NCBI RefSeq assembly: GCF_013415485.1
Contig: NZ_JACBXS010000006.1
Span: forward strand, 62,001-126,000
Direction of reading: 5' to 3'
DNA from: Rhabdonatronobacter sediminivivens
GTDB taxonomy: Bacteria; Pseudomonadota; Alphaproteobacteria; Rhodobacterales; Rhodobacteraceae
DNA: 64,000 nt
Part shown: positions 36,199 to 45,868 of the stretch, piece by piece
Position numbering within the stretch: position 1 is the stretch's first letter
How the letters are laid out: every line of letters starts with the position of its first letter
Notes under the pieces: model-generated
Seen by the model: the letters and a program-made list of their open reading frames with translations, nothing else
Told to the model about the DNA's origin: nothing
The model's database searches: none
Position numbers and translations under genes: made by a program

Positions 36199-37698
36199 AT
36201 GGAGCATTCGGAGCCTTCGGTCGGTGTTGTCATCCGGACCCGGGACCGGCCGGTGTTTCTGGCCCGGGCGCTGGCTTCGGTGCGCGCACAGACCCATGGC
36301 ACCTGGCAGGTGGCGCTGGTCAATGACGGGGGGGCGTCCGGCCCGGTGGATGCGCTGCTGGCCCCCGCGGGGGGCGCCCCGGCGGTGCCGCCAGAGCGCC
36401 TGCATCTGCTGCATCTGGACCCTGGTGTGGGGCGCGCGGCGGCCTTCAACCGTGGGGTGGCGGCCCTGCAGACCGATTTCATCACCTGCCTTGATGATGA
36501 TGACACCTGGGAGCCGGGCTTCATGGCGGCACTTGTGGCGTTTCATGCGCAGATCGCCCCCTTGGTGCGGGACCTCGGCGGGGTGGCCGCGCTGGCCCGC
36601 GCCGTGATCGAGGAATTTCTGCCCGACCCCGCGGACCCCCTTCACGGCACCCTGCGCGAACTGGGCGAGGAACCGCTGCCCCGCGCCTTTCAGCGGTCGG
36701 AATTCTTCCTGAACCCGCTGGCCTATGCCTGTTACCGGCAGGATCTGTATCCGGTGCAATGGATGCTGCGGCGCGAAGCGGTGCTCCGGACCGGCGGTTT
36801 CCCCGAGGCCTTTGACGTCATGGAGGATCGCGCCTTCATGAACCGGTTCCTGCGCGACCATCGCCTGGCGATCCTGGACAAGCCGCTGGCCCGGCACCAT
36901 CGCCGCGCCGCGCGGCGCAGCGATACCGCGCGCACAGTGGCGATGAACACGTTGGACAACCCGTCCTATGACTGGCGGATGTATGCGGATCTGGCGCTGT
37001 CGCCCGATGGGCTTGACCCTGCCTTTGAATTGCTGCGCGAGGTGAACTACGAAACCAGCGCCATCTGGCAGAAGATCGATGGCGAGGCCTCGGACCTGCG
37101 CCAGCGCCTGGCCGCGCTGGAAGCCGGCATGGCCAAGGCGGCACCGGGCCGTCCCGCACCCGCCCCCCCCGCCGCCCCAGCCAAACGGCCCAAGGCGGCG
37201 CTGTTCGACCTGTGGCACAGGGCGTCAGGCCCATGGCAGGCCGGGGTGATCGCGCCGGATACGCCCTTTGCGGACCGTTTTGTGCTGTCGCAGGGGTTTT
37301 CACAGCCTGGGACAATGTTCGCACTGTCCGTCCCTGACCAGCGGTTCGAGGTGCAGATCCCCGAAACCCGCGACTGGGCCGCGGTTGAATTCCTGCTCGA
37401 CGGGCTGATCCCCCGCGGCGCCGGGCTGCGGTGGGAGTTATCCCTGCATGGGGATACGGGCTTTCTGTTCGAAACCGCCCTTTGCCAGCGCCTTGCCGAG
37501 GCTGACGGCCAGGTCCGTCATCAGTTCCATGAACCCTGGGTCCATGCCTGTCGCCCCGGCGCCGGGTGCCGCGTGACGCGCCATTTCGACTCTGGCGCCC
37601 TGGCCGTGGGACAGGCGCCGCGCCTGTCGGTGATCCTGCCGCGGCAGGCCCGGAATTTCCGTTTCTGCTGTGCGGGTTTCGTGCTAGAAGCCGGTTGA
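36199..37698 (+). CDS. family 2 glycosyltransferase with extra C-terminal domain
   Basis: This 499-residue protein has an N-terminal GT-A glycosyltransferase 2 domain (about 7-255): VGVVIRTRDRPVFLARALASVRAQ, the nucleotide-sugar motif CLDDDDTW (97-104) and a late EDRAFMNRFL acceptor segment. A helical stretch (DGEASDLRQRLAALEAGMA) and a Pro/Ala hinge (about 315-335) lead to a beta-rich C-terminal domain of about 160 residues that I do not recognise. The ATG at 36199 has GGAG upstream. It opens the accessory glycan block; sugar and acceptor are unknown. Confidence 0.82.
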   Translation: MEHSEPSVGVVIRTRDRPVFLARALASVRAQTHGTWQVALVNDGGASGPVDALLAPAGGAPAVPPERLHLLHLDPGVGRAAAFNRGVAALQTDFITCLDDDDTWEPGFMAALVAFHAQIAPLVRDLGGVAALARAVIEEFLPDPADPLHGTLRELGEEPLPRAFQRSEFFLNPLAYACYRQDLYPVQWMLRREAVLRTGGFPEAFDVMEDRAFMNRFLRDHRLAILDKPLARHHRRAARRSDTARTVAMNTLDNPSYDWRMYADLALSPDGLDPAFELLREVNYETSAIWQKIDGEASDLRQRLAALEAGMAKAAPGRPAPAPPAAPAKRPKAALFDLWHRASGPWQAGVIAPDTPFADRFVLSQGFSQPGTMFALSVPDQRFEVQIPETRDWAAVEFLLDGLIPRGAGLRWELSLHGDTGFLFETALCQRLAEADGQVRHQFHEPWVHACRPGAGCRVTRHFDSGALAVGQAPRLSVILPRQARNFRFCCAGFVLEAG

Positions 37699-37731
37699 GG
37701 TTACGCAGGGCAGGACACGGGGTTCAGGCAG

Positions 37732-38541
37732 ATGGAGATGGGCGCCATCGCGGAATTCGCGATCCGGGGCGAAGGGGGGATCGACCTCTTTCGCCGCGTT
37801 GATGAACCGGAAAAGCGCCGCCACCGCTTCGAATGTATCGCCAGCCTGCCATGGTCGGATGACAGCAATCTGCCCCGCGATGATGCCGGTGCCGTCTTTC
37901 ACATCCGGCCCAATCCGCACCTGCGCGCCGCCCTGCGCGCCGCCCTTGCGCGGCTGCAGGATCACGAAGCGCGGATGCAACCGCTGCGGCTGGGCGATCT
38001 GCGCAGCTTTCCCGGCGCGGCGGCAGCGGGGTTTGACAGTTTCGTCTATCTCGATTTCCTGCGGGCCTGGCTGGTGGCGGACATGACCATCGCGCGCACT
38101 GAAAGCGCCCTTGCGGCGGGCGAGATGCCGGATCATGCGACCCTGTCCACCGCGCTGCGCCTGTTGCTGGATTTCAACCGCCTTGGCCGTGGGCGGGCGC
38201 TGTGCAACGCCGTGCTGCCAGGGCTGATCGGACAGGTCACGCCCCGGGCTGCGCGTTCGGACCGTCACGCGAACCTGGCCTATGCGCTGCGGCTGGCAGG
38301 CGATCTGCTGCTGCGCGCGGGCGATCCCGCGCGTGCACTGGACGCCCATGAAGCGGCGGTGATGATGGGTGAGAACCGCTTTCGCCGCCGCCGCGCGATT
38401 GCAGCGGCCCTGGCCGCAGGTGACCGCCCCGCCCTGGAGCGGCATCTTGCACTGTTCGCACGCCGCTGGCCGCTGCCCGCTGATCTGGCGCAGCTGCGCG
38501 CCGACACTGCGCCCCAGACCACAGCCGGAGACCCTCAATGA
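37732..38541 (+). CDS. protein of unknown function in the glycan/sulfotransferase block
   Basis: This 269-residue protein is probably cytoplasmic, with no signal or TM helix. The N-terminal third has mixed composition (FECIASLPWSDDSNLPRDDAGAVFHIRPNPHLR); the rest is helical with a TPR-like pair near 175-235 (YALRLAGDLLLRAGDPARALDAHEAAVMMGENRFRRRRAIAAALAAGDR). Its last bases overlap the sulfotransferase start (ATGA), so the two are coupled. It probably assists the flanking transferases; this is inferred from position only. Confidence 0.6.
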   Translation: MEMGAIAEFAIRGEGGIDLFRRVDEPEKRRHRFECIASLPWSDDSNLPRDDAGAVFHIRPNPHLRAALRAALARLQDHEARMQPLRLGDLRSFPGAAAAGFDSFVYLDFLRAWLVADMTIARTESALAAGEMPDHATLSTALRLLLDFNRLGRGRALCNAVLPGLIGQVTPRAARSDRHANLAYALRLAGDLLLRAGDPARALDAHEAAVMMGENRFRRRRAIAAALAAGDRPALERHLALFARRWPLPADLAQLRADTAPQTTAGDPQ

Positions 38542-39359
38542 CCCAGCCCGCCCAAGCGCCTGGCCAGGAAGCTGCCGCGCGCGCGAATATCACCGATATC
38601 CTGTGCATCGGGGCGCAGAAAGCCTCGACCAGTTGGCTGCATCATGTGCTCAACGCCCATCCGCGCACCCATGCGTTTCCCAATTCCCGGCCCGTCACCT
38701 CGACCAACAAGGAGGCGCATTTCTGGGACTGGAACCGCAAGCGCGGGATCGACTGGTATCGCACCCTGATGACGCCCCCGGACCCGACCATGCTGTCGCT
38801 GGATTTCACGCCGGAGTATTCCACCCTGTCCGAAGGCGATATCGCGGAGTGCAAGCGGCTGAACCCCGATGCGCGGGTGATCTATGTGCTGCGTGATCCG
38901 CTGGCGCGGGCGGTTTCGGCGGTGCGGATGCACACCAAATGGGCCACGGATGATGCCGCCGCCGATGCGGTGCAGGTTCCGTTTGACGATGCGTTTCTGG
39001 AGCTGGTGGCGCGGGCGGGAATTGTGTCCATGGGCTCCTATGTGGCCAATTTCCAACGCTGGGCGAAGCATTATGACGACATTCTGGTGCTCAATTACGA
39101 GGATATCCGCCGCGACCGGCATCAGGTGATCGACCGGGTCTTTGCCCATTGCGGGCTGGAGATCGACACCATGCCGCCCGAGGCAAAGGCCGAGTTCGAT
39201 GCGCGTATGGCCAAGCGTGTCTGGGCCAGTGTGCCCTATGCCCTGACGCCTGAGGCCTTGCATTTCCTGCACGGGCTGATGTGGCCGAAGCGGCAAGCGG
39301 CCGAGCGGTTCTTTGGCTTCAACTTCGAGGAATACCGCGAGATCCTCGGGCATGTCTGA
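38538..39359 (+). CDS. sulfotransferase domain protein
   Basis: This 273-residue PAPS-dependent sulfotransferase has the 5'-phosphosulfate loop CIGAQKASTSWL (about 23-34, Lys28) and the 3'-phosphate loop VIYVLRDPLARAVSAVR (about 114-130). An intervening EAHFWDWNR and LDFTPEY pair also fits heparan/Sulfotransfer_1-like enzymes. It probably sulfates a surface glycan or similar acceptor made by the flanking glycosyltransferases (inference). It is translationally coupled to the gene upstream. Confidence 0.87.
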   Translation: MTQPAQAPGQEAAARANITDILCIGAQKASTSWLHHVLNAHPRTHAFPNSRPVTSTNKEAHFWDWNRKRGIDWYRTLMTPPDPTMLSLDFTPEYSTLSEGDIAECKRLNPDARVIYVLRDPLARAVSAVRMHTKWATDDAAADAVQVPFDDAFLELVARAGIVSMGSYVANFQRWAKHYDDILVLNYEDIRRDRHQVIDRVFAHCGLEIDTMPPEAKAEFDARMAKRVWASVPYALTPEALHFLHGLMWPKRQAAERFFGFNFEEYREILGHV

Positions 39360-39403
39360 GCCCGGGTCTGCGCTGCCGGACCCGCCCCGGGTGCTGTTTG
39401 CAG

Positions 39404-39470
39404 GCGGGGGGAGCGCCCCCGAGCCGCGCCCTCCCGCCCAACCCGCACGCCTGCGGCGGGCGCTGTTCGG
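39404..39470. repeat. C-rich extragenic repeat, family 2, copy C
   Basis: This element of about 67 bp is similar to 43161-43225. Both share the core AGCGCCCCCGAGCCGCGCCC, then CCCGCCCA and CCCGC, and can form a long-loop hairpin. It fills most of the gap between the sulfotransferase and GT32-like genes. Confidence 0.65.
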
Positions 39471-39497
39471 CGCGGGGCGCCGGACGGGGGTATCTGA

Positions 39498-41672
39498 TTG
39501 AGCGCGCGGGGCGGCATAGCCGCATGGCCCGGGTTATCCCCCGAGGCGCTGACCGAATGGCTTTGGGTCGGCGGAGGCTGCCCTGAAGACTGCACTGCGG
39601 GGGTGGAGGCCGCGATTGCCGATGGGGCGCGGCATGGCGAAGTTGCGCGCGCCCTGCGGGTTCTGGCCCGTGCCGGGTTGGTGCTGGACCGGGTGGCGCA
39701 GGCGGTCTGCGCGCGTTGGCCCGCGTCGGTGGACATGGCGGTTCTGGCGGTGGATCTGTCATCGCCGTCAGAGCGCGAAGCGGCGTTTGCCGTCCTCTCG
39801 GAGCGCGTGGCAGCGGCGCCTGAACGGGCGGCGGCGCAGGCCCGCGCGCGGCGCCGTCATGGCCATGTGTCGGACGCGCGGGGGGTGCTGGCAGGGTCTG
39901 ACCGGGACCGGGCGTTGCAGGCTGCGCTTGCACTGGATGCCCTGGCGCTGGAGGAGGCCGCGCTGCACATTGCCGCCCTGGGGGCGGAGGGCGCCGCTTT
40001 GGGCGCGCGTCTGGTCTGGTTGCGGGACGGGGCGGCCGCGCTGGCGGAGCATGCGAAGGAACAGGGCAGGGGGACAGCCGCATTCTGGGCAGCAATGTTC
40101 CGCATCTGGATGGCCGAGCAGGATCTGACCTGCGCACAGGCGGCGTTGGCAGCCTGGCGGGACCTTGGCGGCGATGCATCGGCGCTGCACCGTGCAGAGC
40201 TGCGGCTGATGCTGGAACGGGGCAGCGCCGACGCCGTGCGTGATGTGCTTGCAGCCGGGTTGGATATGTCCGCGCCCTGGCGTTGGGATGCGGCGGATCA
40301 CATGCTCTGGTTGCGCAGCGGTCTGGCCTGCGCGGCGCCTGCCGCCGATCTGGCCCGCCATGCCGCTAGCGCGCATCGGCTGTTTGCCCGGCATAACGGG
40401 CTGTTGCATCTGCATTTTCTGTGCCGTGAAGCGGCCTGCGATTGGCGCGTTCTGGTGCCGGGGGCCATGCTTGATGCGACGCCGGAACAGTCCCTGGCGG
40501 TGGCGCGGGCTGATCTGCGCATTGGCCTTCCGGCGCGCGCCTTGGGGCGGATCAGGGTGGCCTTGCGCTGTTGTGATGCAGAGGATGCAGCCCTCCGGCA
40601 ACGACTTTGGGCCACGCGCGCCGAGGCATTGATGCGCGCCGGGCGCCTGGACGCCGCCGCCGCGGTGCTGGAGCGGGCTGCGCCTGTCGGCGCACCGGCA
40701 GCGGCTGACTTCGCCGCGCTACAAGCCGAATTGGCGCTTATGCGGCGCCAGCCGGGGGCGGCGCTGGCGGTGCTGGACCCGGTCATGTCGCGGTCCTCGG
40801 CGCGGCCGGCGCTTTGGGTGCTGCGGGCGCGGGCAGAATTCGCGCGCGGCGCCTTCGCCGCGGCACAGGCTGCGCTGAGCGCCCGCTCGGAACTGACAGG
40901 ACAGGCTGCGGCGGCTGATCCCCGCGCGCGACTCGTCGCGGATGCGCAGACGCCGGCGCGCTCGGCCGGGTGGGCGGCGCATATGCTGGTGCAGCGGGCG
41001 CTCTGGCCCTTTGTGCCGGGCGGGGGCGGGGCGATCCCGCGGCAGCTGATTCACTACTGGGAGGGCCCGGAAAGCCCCGCACTTGCCCGGTCGCGCGCGC
41101 GTTGGGCGGCGCTGCATCCGGGGTTTGCGCAGCGCGTGTTCGATGCGGCCCAGGCGCTCCACTGGCTGCGCGCGCGGGGGTTTGACACGCTGGCCGCGCG
41201 CTTCGCTGCGCTGCCCGGCCCCGCCCTGCGGGCGGATCTATTTCGGCTGTGTATCATCCTGCAAGAGGGGGGCGTATTTGCCGATCTGGACGAATACCCG
41301 CGCCTGCCGGTCACCCCGTGGCTGGAGCGGGCGGACTGCGTGCTCTGTATCGAGCGCGGCTTTGGCACGGTGGCCAATAATTTCATCGCTGCTGCGCCCG
41401 GGCAGGCATTGATCGCCCAGGCGCTGGAGCATGCCTGCGCGGCGCTTGAGGCCACGGCCCGGCCCTGTCCCTGGTGGGATACCGGGCCTGCGCAGCTTGC
41501 CCGCGCGGTGGCGGCCCGGATGCGCGCCGATGCGCCGCCGCCGGGGGTGCGGCTGCTGTCGCAGGAAGCGTATGACCGCAGGGTGTCCACCAATCTGCCC
41601 TGGCCCCACAAGCGCGGCGCGGAACATTGGCGCAATGCCGCGCCGGTGGACAGCATCCCCGGCACCGCCTAG
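39498..41672 (+). CDS. large glycosyltransferase with GT32-like (DXD) C-terminal domain
   Basis: This 724-residue protein has two parts. Residues about 1-500 are Ala-rich helical repeats of TPR type. The C-terminal 225 residues form a sugar-binding DXD domain like GT32: IPRQLIHYWEGPESPALARSRARW, LRADLFRLCIILQEGGVFADLDEYP with DLD at 596-598, and ANNFIAAAPGQALIAQALEH. It probably glycosylates an exported polymer or protein; donor unknown. It seems to start at TTG (39498), five bases after GGGGGTATC; no better start is seen. Close to the sulfotransferase but separated by repeat C. Confidence 0.78.
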   Translation: MSARGGIAAWPGLSPEALTEWLWVGGGCPEDCTAGVEAAIADGARHGEVARALRVLARAGLVLDRVAQAVCARWPASVDMAVLAVDLSSPSEREAAFAVLSERVAAAPERAAAQARARRRHGHVSDARGVLAGSDRDRALQAALALDALALEEAALHIAALGAEGAALGARLVWLRDGAAALAEHAKEQGRGTAAFWAAMFRIWMAEQDLTCAQAALAAWRDLGGDASALHRAELRLMLERGSADAVRDVLAAGLDMSAPWRWDAADHMLWLRSGLACAAPAADLARHAASAHRLFARHNGLLHLHFLCREAACDWRVLVPGAMLDATPEQSLAVARADLRIGLPARALGRIRVALRCCDAEDAALRQRLWATRAEALMRAGRLDAAAAVLERAAPVGAPAAADFAALQAELALMRRQPGAALAVLDPVMSRSSARPALWVLRARAEFARGAFAAAQAALSARSELTGQAAAADPRARLVADAQTPARSAGWAAHMLVQRALWPFVPGGGGAIPRQLIHYWEGPESPALARSRARWAALHPGFAQRVFDAAQALHWLRARGFDTLAARFAALPGPALRADLFRLCIILQEGGVFADLDEYPRLPVTPWLERADCVLCIERGFGTVANNFIAAAPGQALIAQALEHACAALEATARPCPWWDTGPAQLARAVAARMRADAPPPGVRLLSQEAYDRRVSTNLPWPHKRGAEHWRNAAPVDSIPGTA

Positions 41673-41702
41673 ACTTGGCCCCGCAACCGGCGGGCAGGGA
41701 CC

Positions 41703-42491
41703 ATGAGCGCAGCCGAATTCACCGAAGACACGCCCAGCGTCGAAGAACGCCGCGCTGCCGAGGCGCTGATCATTGATGTGGACGGGTTCGAAGGGCCGCT
41801 GGATCTGTTGCTGACGCTGTCACGCACGCAGAAGGTGGACCTGCGCCGTATATCCGTGCTGCAACTGGCAGAACAATACCTGGCCTTTGTCGAAAGCGCG
41901 CGGCGGCTGCGGATCGAACTGGCGGCGGATTATCTGGTGATGGCGGCCTGGCTGGCGTATCTGAAATCGCGCCTGTTGCTGCCCCCCGATCCCACCGAGG
42001 ACGGCCCCTCGGGCGAGGATCTGGCGGCGCATCTGGCCTTTCAGCTGGAGCGGCTGGCGGCCATGCGCGAGGCAGCGGCGCGGTTGATGGCGCGCGACCG
42101 CAAGGGGCAGGATTTCTTTGCCCGTGGCGCGCCCGAGGCCGTGGCCCGGACCCGCAAGACACAGTATCAGGCAAATCTTCTGGACCTGATGCAGGCCTAT
42201 GCCCGGCTGCGCACGCGTGATGAGTTTCGCCCTTATGCCTTTGAACGGCGTGATATTTTCGCGCTGGAGGCCGCTCTGGAGCGGCTGGGCGCGCTGCTGC
42301 CTGAAACCCCGGACTGGACGGCGCTGCAACGCTTCCTGCCCGAGGGCTGGCGCGGGGCGCCGGCGCGGAAGCGTTCGGCCATGGCCTCGACCTTTGCGGC
42401 GACGCTGGAACTGGCCAAGCAGGGGCAGCTGGAACTGCGCCAGGGGGACACCTTTGCCCCCATCCATCTGCGCCGGAAACCCGGCGCATGA
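41703..42491 (+). CDS. scpA: segregation and condensation protein A (ScpA)
   Basis: This kleisin subunit of the SMC-ScpAB condensin bridges SMC heads and binds ScpB. The 262-residue product has the N-terminal kleisin motif GFEGPLDLLLTLSRTQKVDL (about 28-47), the LAEQYLAFVESARRLRIELAADYLVMAAWLAYLKSRLLLP helix run, and a C-terminal winged-helix part. Its end overlaps scpB (ATGA). In this group nagZ normally precedes scpA (from memory); here the glycosyltransferase block does. Confidence 0.93.
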   Translation: MSAAEFTEDTPSVEERRAAEALIIDVDGFEGPLDLLLTLSRTQKVDLRRISVLQLAEQYLAFVESARRLRIELAADYLVMAAWLAYLKSRLLLPPDPTEDGPSGEDLAAHLAFQLERLAAMREAAARLMARDRKGQDFFARGAPEAVARTRKTQYQANLLDLMQAYARLRTRDEFRPYAFERRDIFALEAALERLGALLPETPDWTALQRFLPEGWRGAPARKRSAMASTFAATLELAKQGQLELRQGDTFAPIHLRRKPGA

Positions 42492-43129
42492 GCGCGGATA
42501 CCGATCCATCACTGTTTGCCGCCCCGCCCATGGCCGAGCAGGAACGCATGGTGGAGGCGATGCTCTTTGCCTCGGCCGAGCCGCTGCGGGTATCGGATCT
42601 GGCCGCGCGCATGCCCCATGGCTGCGACCCGGCCGAGGCGCTGATGCATCTGCGCTCGCGCTACGCGGGGCGGGGGGTGCATCTGGTGCGGGTGGGGGAT
42701 GGCTGGGCCATGCGTACGGCGCCGGATCTGGGCTGGCTGCTGCAGGCCGAGCGGGTGGAGACCCGCAAGCTGTCCCGCGCGGCCATCGAAACCCTGGCCA
42801 TCATCGCCTATCACCAGCCCGTCACCCGGGCCGAGATCGAGGAAATCCGCGGCGTGGCGGTGTCACGCGGGACCATCGACCAGTTGCTGGACATGGAATG
42901 GATCCGGCTGGGGCGGCGGCGGATGACGCCGGGGCGGCCGGTGACCTTTGTGGTGACCGAGGGGTTTCTGGATCACTTCGGTCTGGAATCGGCGCGCGAT
43001 CTGCCCGGGCTGGCCGAATTGCGCGCCGCCGGGTTGCTGGACAGCCGCCCGCGGCCGGGGCAGGTGGCAGAGAGCGACGAGGAGGATGAAAGCCCCCGGC
43101 GCGGACAGAGCGAGTTGTTTGAGGATTGA
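42488..43129 (+). CDS. scpB: segregation and condensation protein B (ScpB)
   Basis: This partner of ScpA in the SMC complex has 213 residues and tandem winged-helix domains: VEAMLFASAEPLRVSDLAARMP near the start and LSRAAIETLAIIAYHQPVTRAEIEEIRGVAVSRGTIDQLL in the second domain, which is the ScpB signature. It ends in an acidic tail (ESDEEDESPRRGQSELFED). Coupled to scpA by a four-base overlap. Confidence 0.94.
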   Translation: MSADTDPSLFAAPPMAEQERMVEAMLFASAEPLRVSDLAARMPHGCDPAEALMHLRSRYAGRGVHLVRVGDGWAMRTAPDLGWLLQAERVETRKLSRAAIETLAIIAYHQPVTRAEIEEIRGVAVSRGTIDQLLDMEWIRLGRRRMTPGRPVTFVVTEGFLDHFGLESARDLPGLAELRAAGLLDSRPRPGQVAESDEEDESPRRGQSELFED

Positions 43130-43160
43130 CGGGCACGCCAAGCCGATGTGCCTTTGGCGC

Positions 43161-43225
43161 GCGGGGGAAGCGCCCCCGAGCCGCGCCCACCCGCCCACCC
43201 CGCGCGCCTCGGGGGCGCTGATCGG
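43161..43225. repeat. C-rich extragenic repeat, family 2, copy D
   Basis: It has the same core as 39404-39470, flanked by CCCCCGAG and CTCGGGGG that can pair across a C-rich loop of about 30 bases. It lies between the convergent scpB and ispG genes. An adjacent inverted repeat (GATCGGC/GCCGATC, about 43220-43237) adds more structure. Confidence 0.65.
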
Positions 43226-43254
43226 CTGGCGCCGATCAGGGGGGCGCGGGCTGG

Positions 43255-44382
43255 TTATTCTGCGGCTTCGGCGGCGTCGCTGGCCTCGATCTCGGCGGCG
43301 CGTTTTTCAACCAGTTCGACGATATGGTCGATCATCTGGTCATTGCTCATCTTGTGGCTTTGCTTGCCTGCCACATAGACCATGCCGGACCCGGCCCCGC
43401 CGCCGGTGAAGCCGATATCGGTCATCAGCGCCTCGCCCGGGCCATTGACCACGCAGCCGATGATCGACAGCGACATGGGCGTCTTGATATGCGCAAGCCG
43501 GTCTTCGAGCGCGCTGACGGTCTTGATCACGTCGAACCCTTGCCGCGCGCAGGAGGGGCAGGAGATCACATTCACGCCGCGGTGGCGCAGGCCCAGGGAT
43601 TTCAGGATTTCATAGCCGACCTTGACCTCTTCGACCGGGTCGGCGCTGAGGCTGACGCGGATGGTATCGCCAATACCCATCCACAAGAGGTTGCCCAGCC
43701 CGATGGCGGATTTCACCGTGCCTGAAAGCATCCCCCCGGCCTCGGTGATGCCCAGATGGATGGGCGCGTCGGTGGCATCGGCCAGCCCCTGATAGGCGGC
43801 AGCGGCCAGGAACACATCCGAGGCTTTCACGCTGATCTTGAATTCGTGGAAATCATTGTCCTGCAGGATGCGGATGTGATCCAGCCCGCTTTCGATCATC
43901 GCCTCGGGGCAGGGTTCGGCGTATTTCTCCAGCAGGTGCTTTTCCAGACTGCCCGCGTTCACCCCGATCCGGATGGAGCAGCCATGGTCGCGGGCGGCCT
44001 TGATGACCTCGCGCACGCGCTCGGCGCTGCCGATATTGCCGGGATTGATGCGCAGGCAGGCGGCGCCGGCCTCGGCGGCCTCGATCGCGCGTTTGTAGTG
44101 GAAATGGATGTCGGCCACGATCGGCACCGGGCTTTCGCGGCAGATCTCGCGTAGGGCGCGGGTGGCGGCCTGATCGGGGGCGGAAACGCGGACAATATCG
44201 GCCCCGGCCTCGGCGCAGCGGATCACCTGGTCCAGCGTGGCCCTGACGTCCCCGCTGTCTGTGTTGGTCATGGTCTGCACGGTGATGGGTGCATCCCCGC
44301 CCACGGGGACATTGCCAACCATGATCTGGCGTGATTTCCGCCGCTCGATATTGCGCCAGGGGCGGATGGGGTTGTGGCTCAT
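43255..44382 (-). CDS. ispG: (E)-4-hydroxy-3-methylbut-2-enyl-diphosphate synthase IspG
   Basis: This Fe-S enzyme of the MEP isoprenoid pathway makes HMBPP, the substrate of IspH (also in this window). The 375-residue product has cluster ligands Cys275 and Cys278 (CPSC), Cys310 ([12 protein letters not shown]) and Glu317, plus the N-terminal [22 protein letters not shown] barrel strand. Length is normal for the bacterial two-domain form. A terminator-like hairpin separates it from the upstream HTH gene. Confidence 0.96.
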   Translation of the reverse strand: MSHNPIRPWRNIERRKSRQIMVGNVPVGGDAPITVQTMTNTDSGDVRATLDQVIRCAEAGADIVRVSAPDQAATRALREICRESPVPIVADIHFHYKRAIEAAEAGAACLRINPGNIGSAERVREVIKAARDHGCSIRIGVNAGSLEKHLLEKYAEPCPEAMIESGLDHIRILQDNDFHEFKISVKASDVFLAAAAYQGLADATDAPIHLGITEAGGMLSGTVKSAIGLGNLLWMGIGDTIRVSLSADPVEEVKVGYEILKSLGLRHRGVNVISCPSCARQGFDVIKTVSALEDRLAHIKTPMSLSIIGCVVNGPGEALMTDIGFTGGGAGSGMVYVAGKQSHKMSNDQMIDHIVELVEKRAAEIEASDAAEAAE

Positions 44383-44465
44383 TGCGGTTCACCTGTCATC
44401 GGTCGCGGAAACGGATCGCGGGCGCTTGGTATAGAGATAACCTTGAAGCCGGGTGGCGGCAATGC

Positions 44466-44497
44466 GCAAGGGGTGTCAGCATAGGCTGACACCCCGG
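44466..44497 (-). terminator. hairpin between the RodZ-like gene and ispG
   Basis: A perfect 11-bp stem (44470-44480 with 44485-44495) has a 4-base loop and only a weak U-tract (TTGCG) on the minus strand. It may attenuate rather than end transcription into ispG. Confidence 0.55.
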
Positions 44498-44525
44498 AAA
44501 ATGCAAACCGCCTGCGGCGCTGTGA

Positions 44526-45734
44526 TCAGTCGCTCCCGGCCTCGGCCAGGGCGATGAAACGTTCCAGATCGGCATCACGGCTGAGGTCCGCGGTTTCAAA
44601 GCGTTCCCGCAACCCTTCGGCAGACAGCGCCACCTGATCCACCACCTGCGCCCCGGGGGCGGCGGGACCATAGGCCTGCCCGTTGACCATGAAATAGACC
44701 GACCCCGAGTTTCCCGCGCGCAGGATCGGCGCATCTTCGGTCTGGGGCACGGTGTAGCGTTCGCCCGCGTCCAGGATCTTTTCGAACAGCACGGTGCCAT
44801 CAGCAGCACGCACGCGCACCCAGCTGGGGCGGACGGCCAGAAGCTCCACTGCGGCGGGCGCTTCCTCAACCACCTGGATGGAGCGGTTTTCCGGGGCCAG
44901 AGCCTCGGCCAGGGCGCGCGACATGGCGTCATCCTCGTCTGGGGTGGCTTCGGTGTCCCGGCGCGGGGTGATTGCGGCAATGGGGCCATCGCGCGATTCC
45001 ATGACCGGCACATCCAGACCCTGCGGGCGGTGCACCCGCACCGACCCTTCGGCAACACGGGTCGAGGGCAGGGGCTCCATGGCCGCCGGTTCGGCAAGCG
45101 CAAAGCTGGTGTCAACATCCAGGCTGGTCGCGCTGGGCACGGCATCGAGCGGGTCCAGTTCGCTCAGCACATTGGGTGCCTGATCCGCCGGGGCCAGTTG
45201 CACGCGCTGCACCTCGTTGAACACAGTCCAGCCGCCGTAGCCCAGCCCTGCAATCAGCGCGACAAGCACGGCGATGGAGCCAACCGCGCCCGGTTCGATC
45301 CGGCGCCAGAAGGGTTCAGGCTCGGGCGCGATGGACAGACGGTTGAGCAGCCCGTCCGGAACCTGCTTGACCGCCGGGCGGGCCGGGGTCTTGGCCCGGG
45401 CCATGCCATCCATGCCGCTGGGAATGGCGAAACCGGTTTCGGCGCAGAATTTCGCGTAGGTCCATTCCGGGTCCATGCCCAGATACTTGGCATAGGAGCG
45501 CACATACCCGGCAACGAAGCTGGGCGCCTCGAAGACGCTCAGATCCCCGTTTTCGATCGCGGTGATATAGGTTGCGCGGATGTGCAGTTCGCGCTGGACG
45601 TCCAGCAGTGACTTGCCCAGGGTCGCGCGCTCCCCGCGCATGACATCGCCCAGACGCAGATCATAGTCGTCAAACCCCATGGGCCAGGACGAATCACGTC
45701 CCTCCTCAGCGGGTTTTCTTCCCAGCCAATTCAT
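44526..45734 (-). CDS. RodZ-like helix-turn-helix membrane protein
   Basis: This 402-residue protein has an N-terminal Cro/CI-type HTH (about 28-95: LGDVMRGERATLGKSLLDVQRELHIRATYITAIENGDLSVFE). One TM helix (about 148-170) follows, then a long acidic periplasmic region and a C-terminal DUF4115-like beta domain (PSWVRVRAADGTVLFEKILDAGERYTVP). This is the RodZ architecture, linking the cell-shape machinery to the membrane. Upstream GTG (45806) and ATG (45758) starts are possible; I chose the ATG at 45732-45734 because GGGGGCGG lies before it and relatives start near here. Located just upstream of ispG as in other alphaproteobacteria. Confidence 0.75.
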   Translation of the reverse strand: MNWLGRKPAEEGRDSSWPMGFDDYDLRLGDVMRGERATLGKSLLDVQRELHIRATYITAIENGDLSVFEAPSFVAGYVRSYAKYLGMDPEWTYAKFCAETGFAIPSGMDGMARAKTPARPAVKQVPDGLLNRLSIAPEPEPFWRRIEPGAVGSIAVLVALIAGLGYGGWTVFNEVQRVQLAPADQAPNVLSELDPLDAVPSATSLDVDTSFALAEPAAMEPLPSTRVAEGSVRVHRPQGLDVPVMESRDGPIAAITPRRDTEATPDEDDAMSRALAEALAPENRSIQVVEEAPAAVELLAVRPSWVRVRAADGTVLFEKILDAGERYTVPQTEDAPILRAGNSGSVYFMVNGQAYGPAAPGAQVVDQVALSAEGLRERFETADLSRDADLERFIALAEAGSD

Positions 45735-45868
45735 GAAACCGCCCCCGATAACCGCCATTGTTCTGGGTGCTTTTCTCCGAGTGCCTTCTTCGGGCCTTTC
45801 GCTCACACCTCTGTTTTCTGATACCTATATGGTAGCAGATCGCAACCCGAATTAAAGGATTTTGTGTC

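Noticed and set aside
28118-36524. Long antisense reading frames (for example 28118-30139 and 34221-36524, minus strand)
   Set aside because: They run opposite well-supported genes (trhO/pncA/pncB, HAD, RlmL-like), have skewed Arg/Pro/His composition and no family motifs; high GC lengthens such shadow frames.
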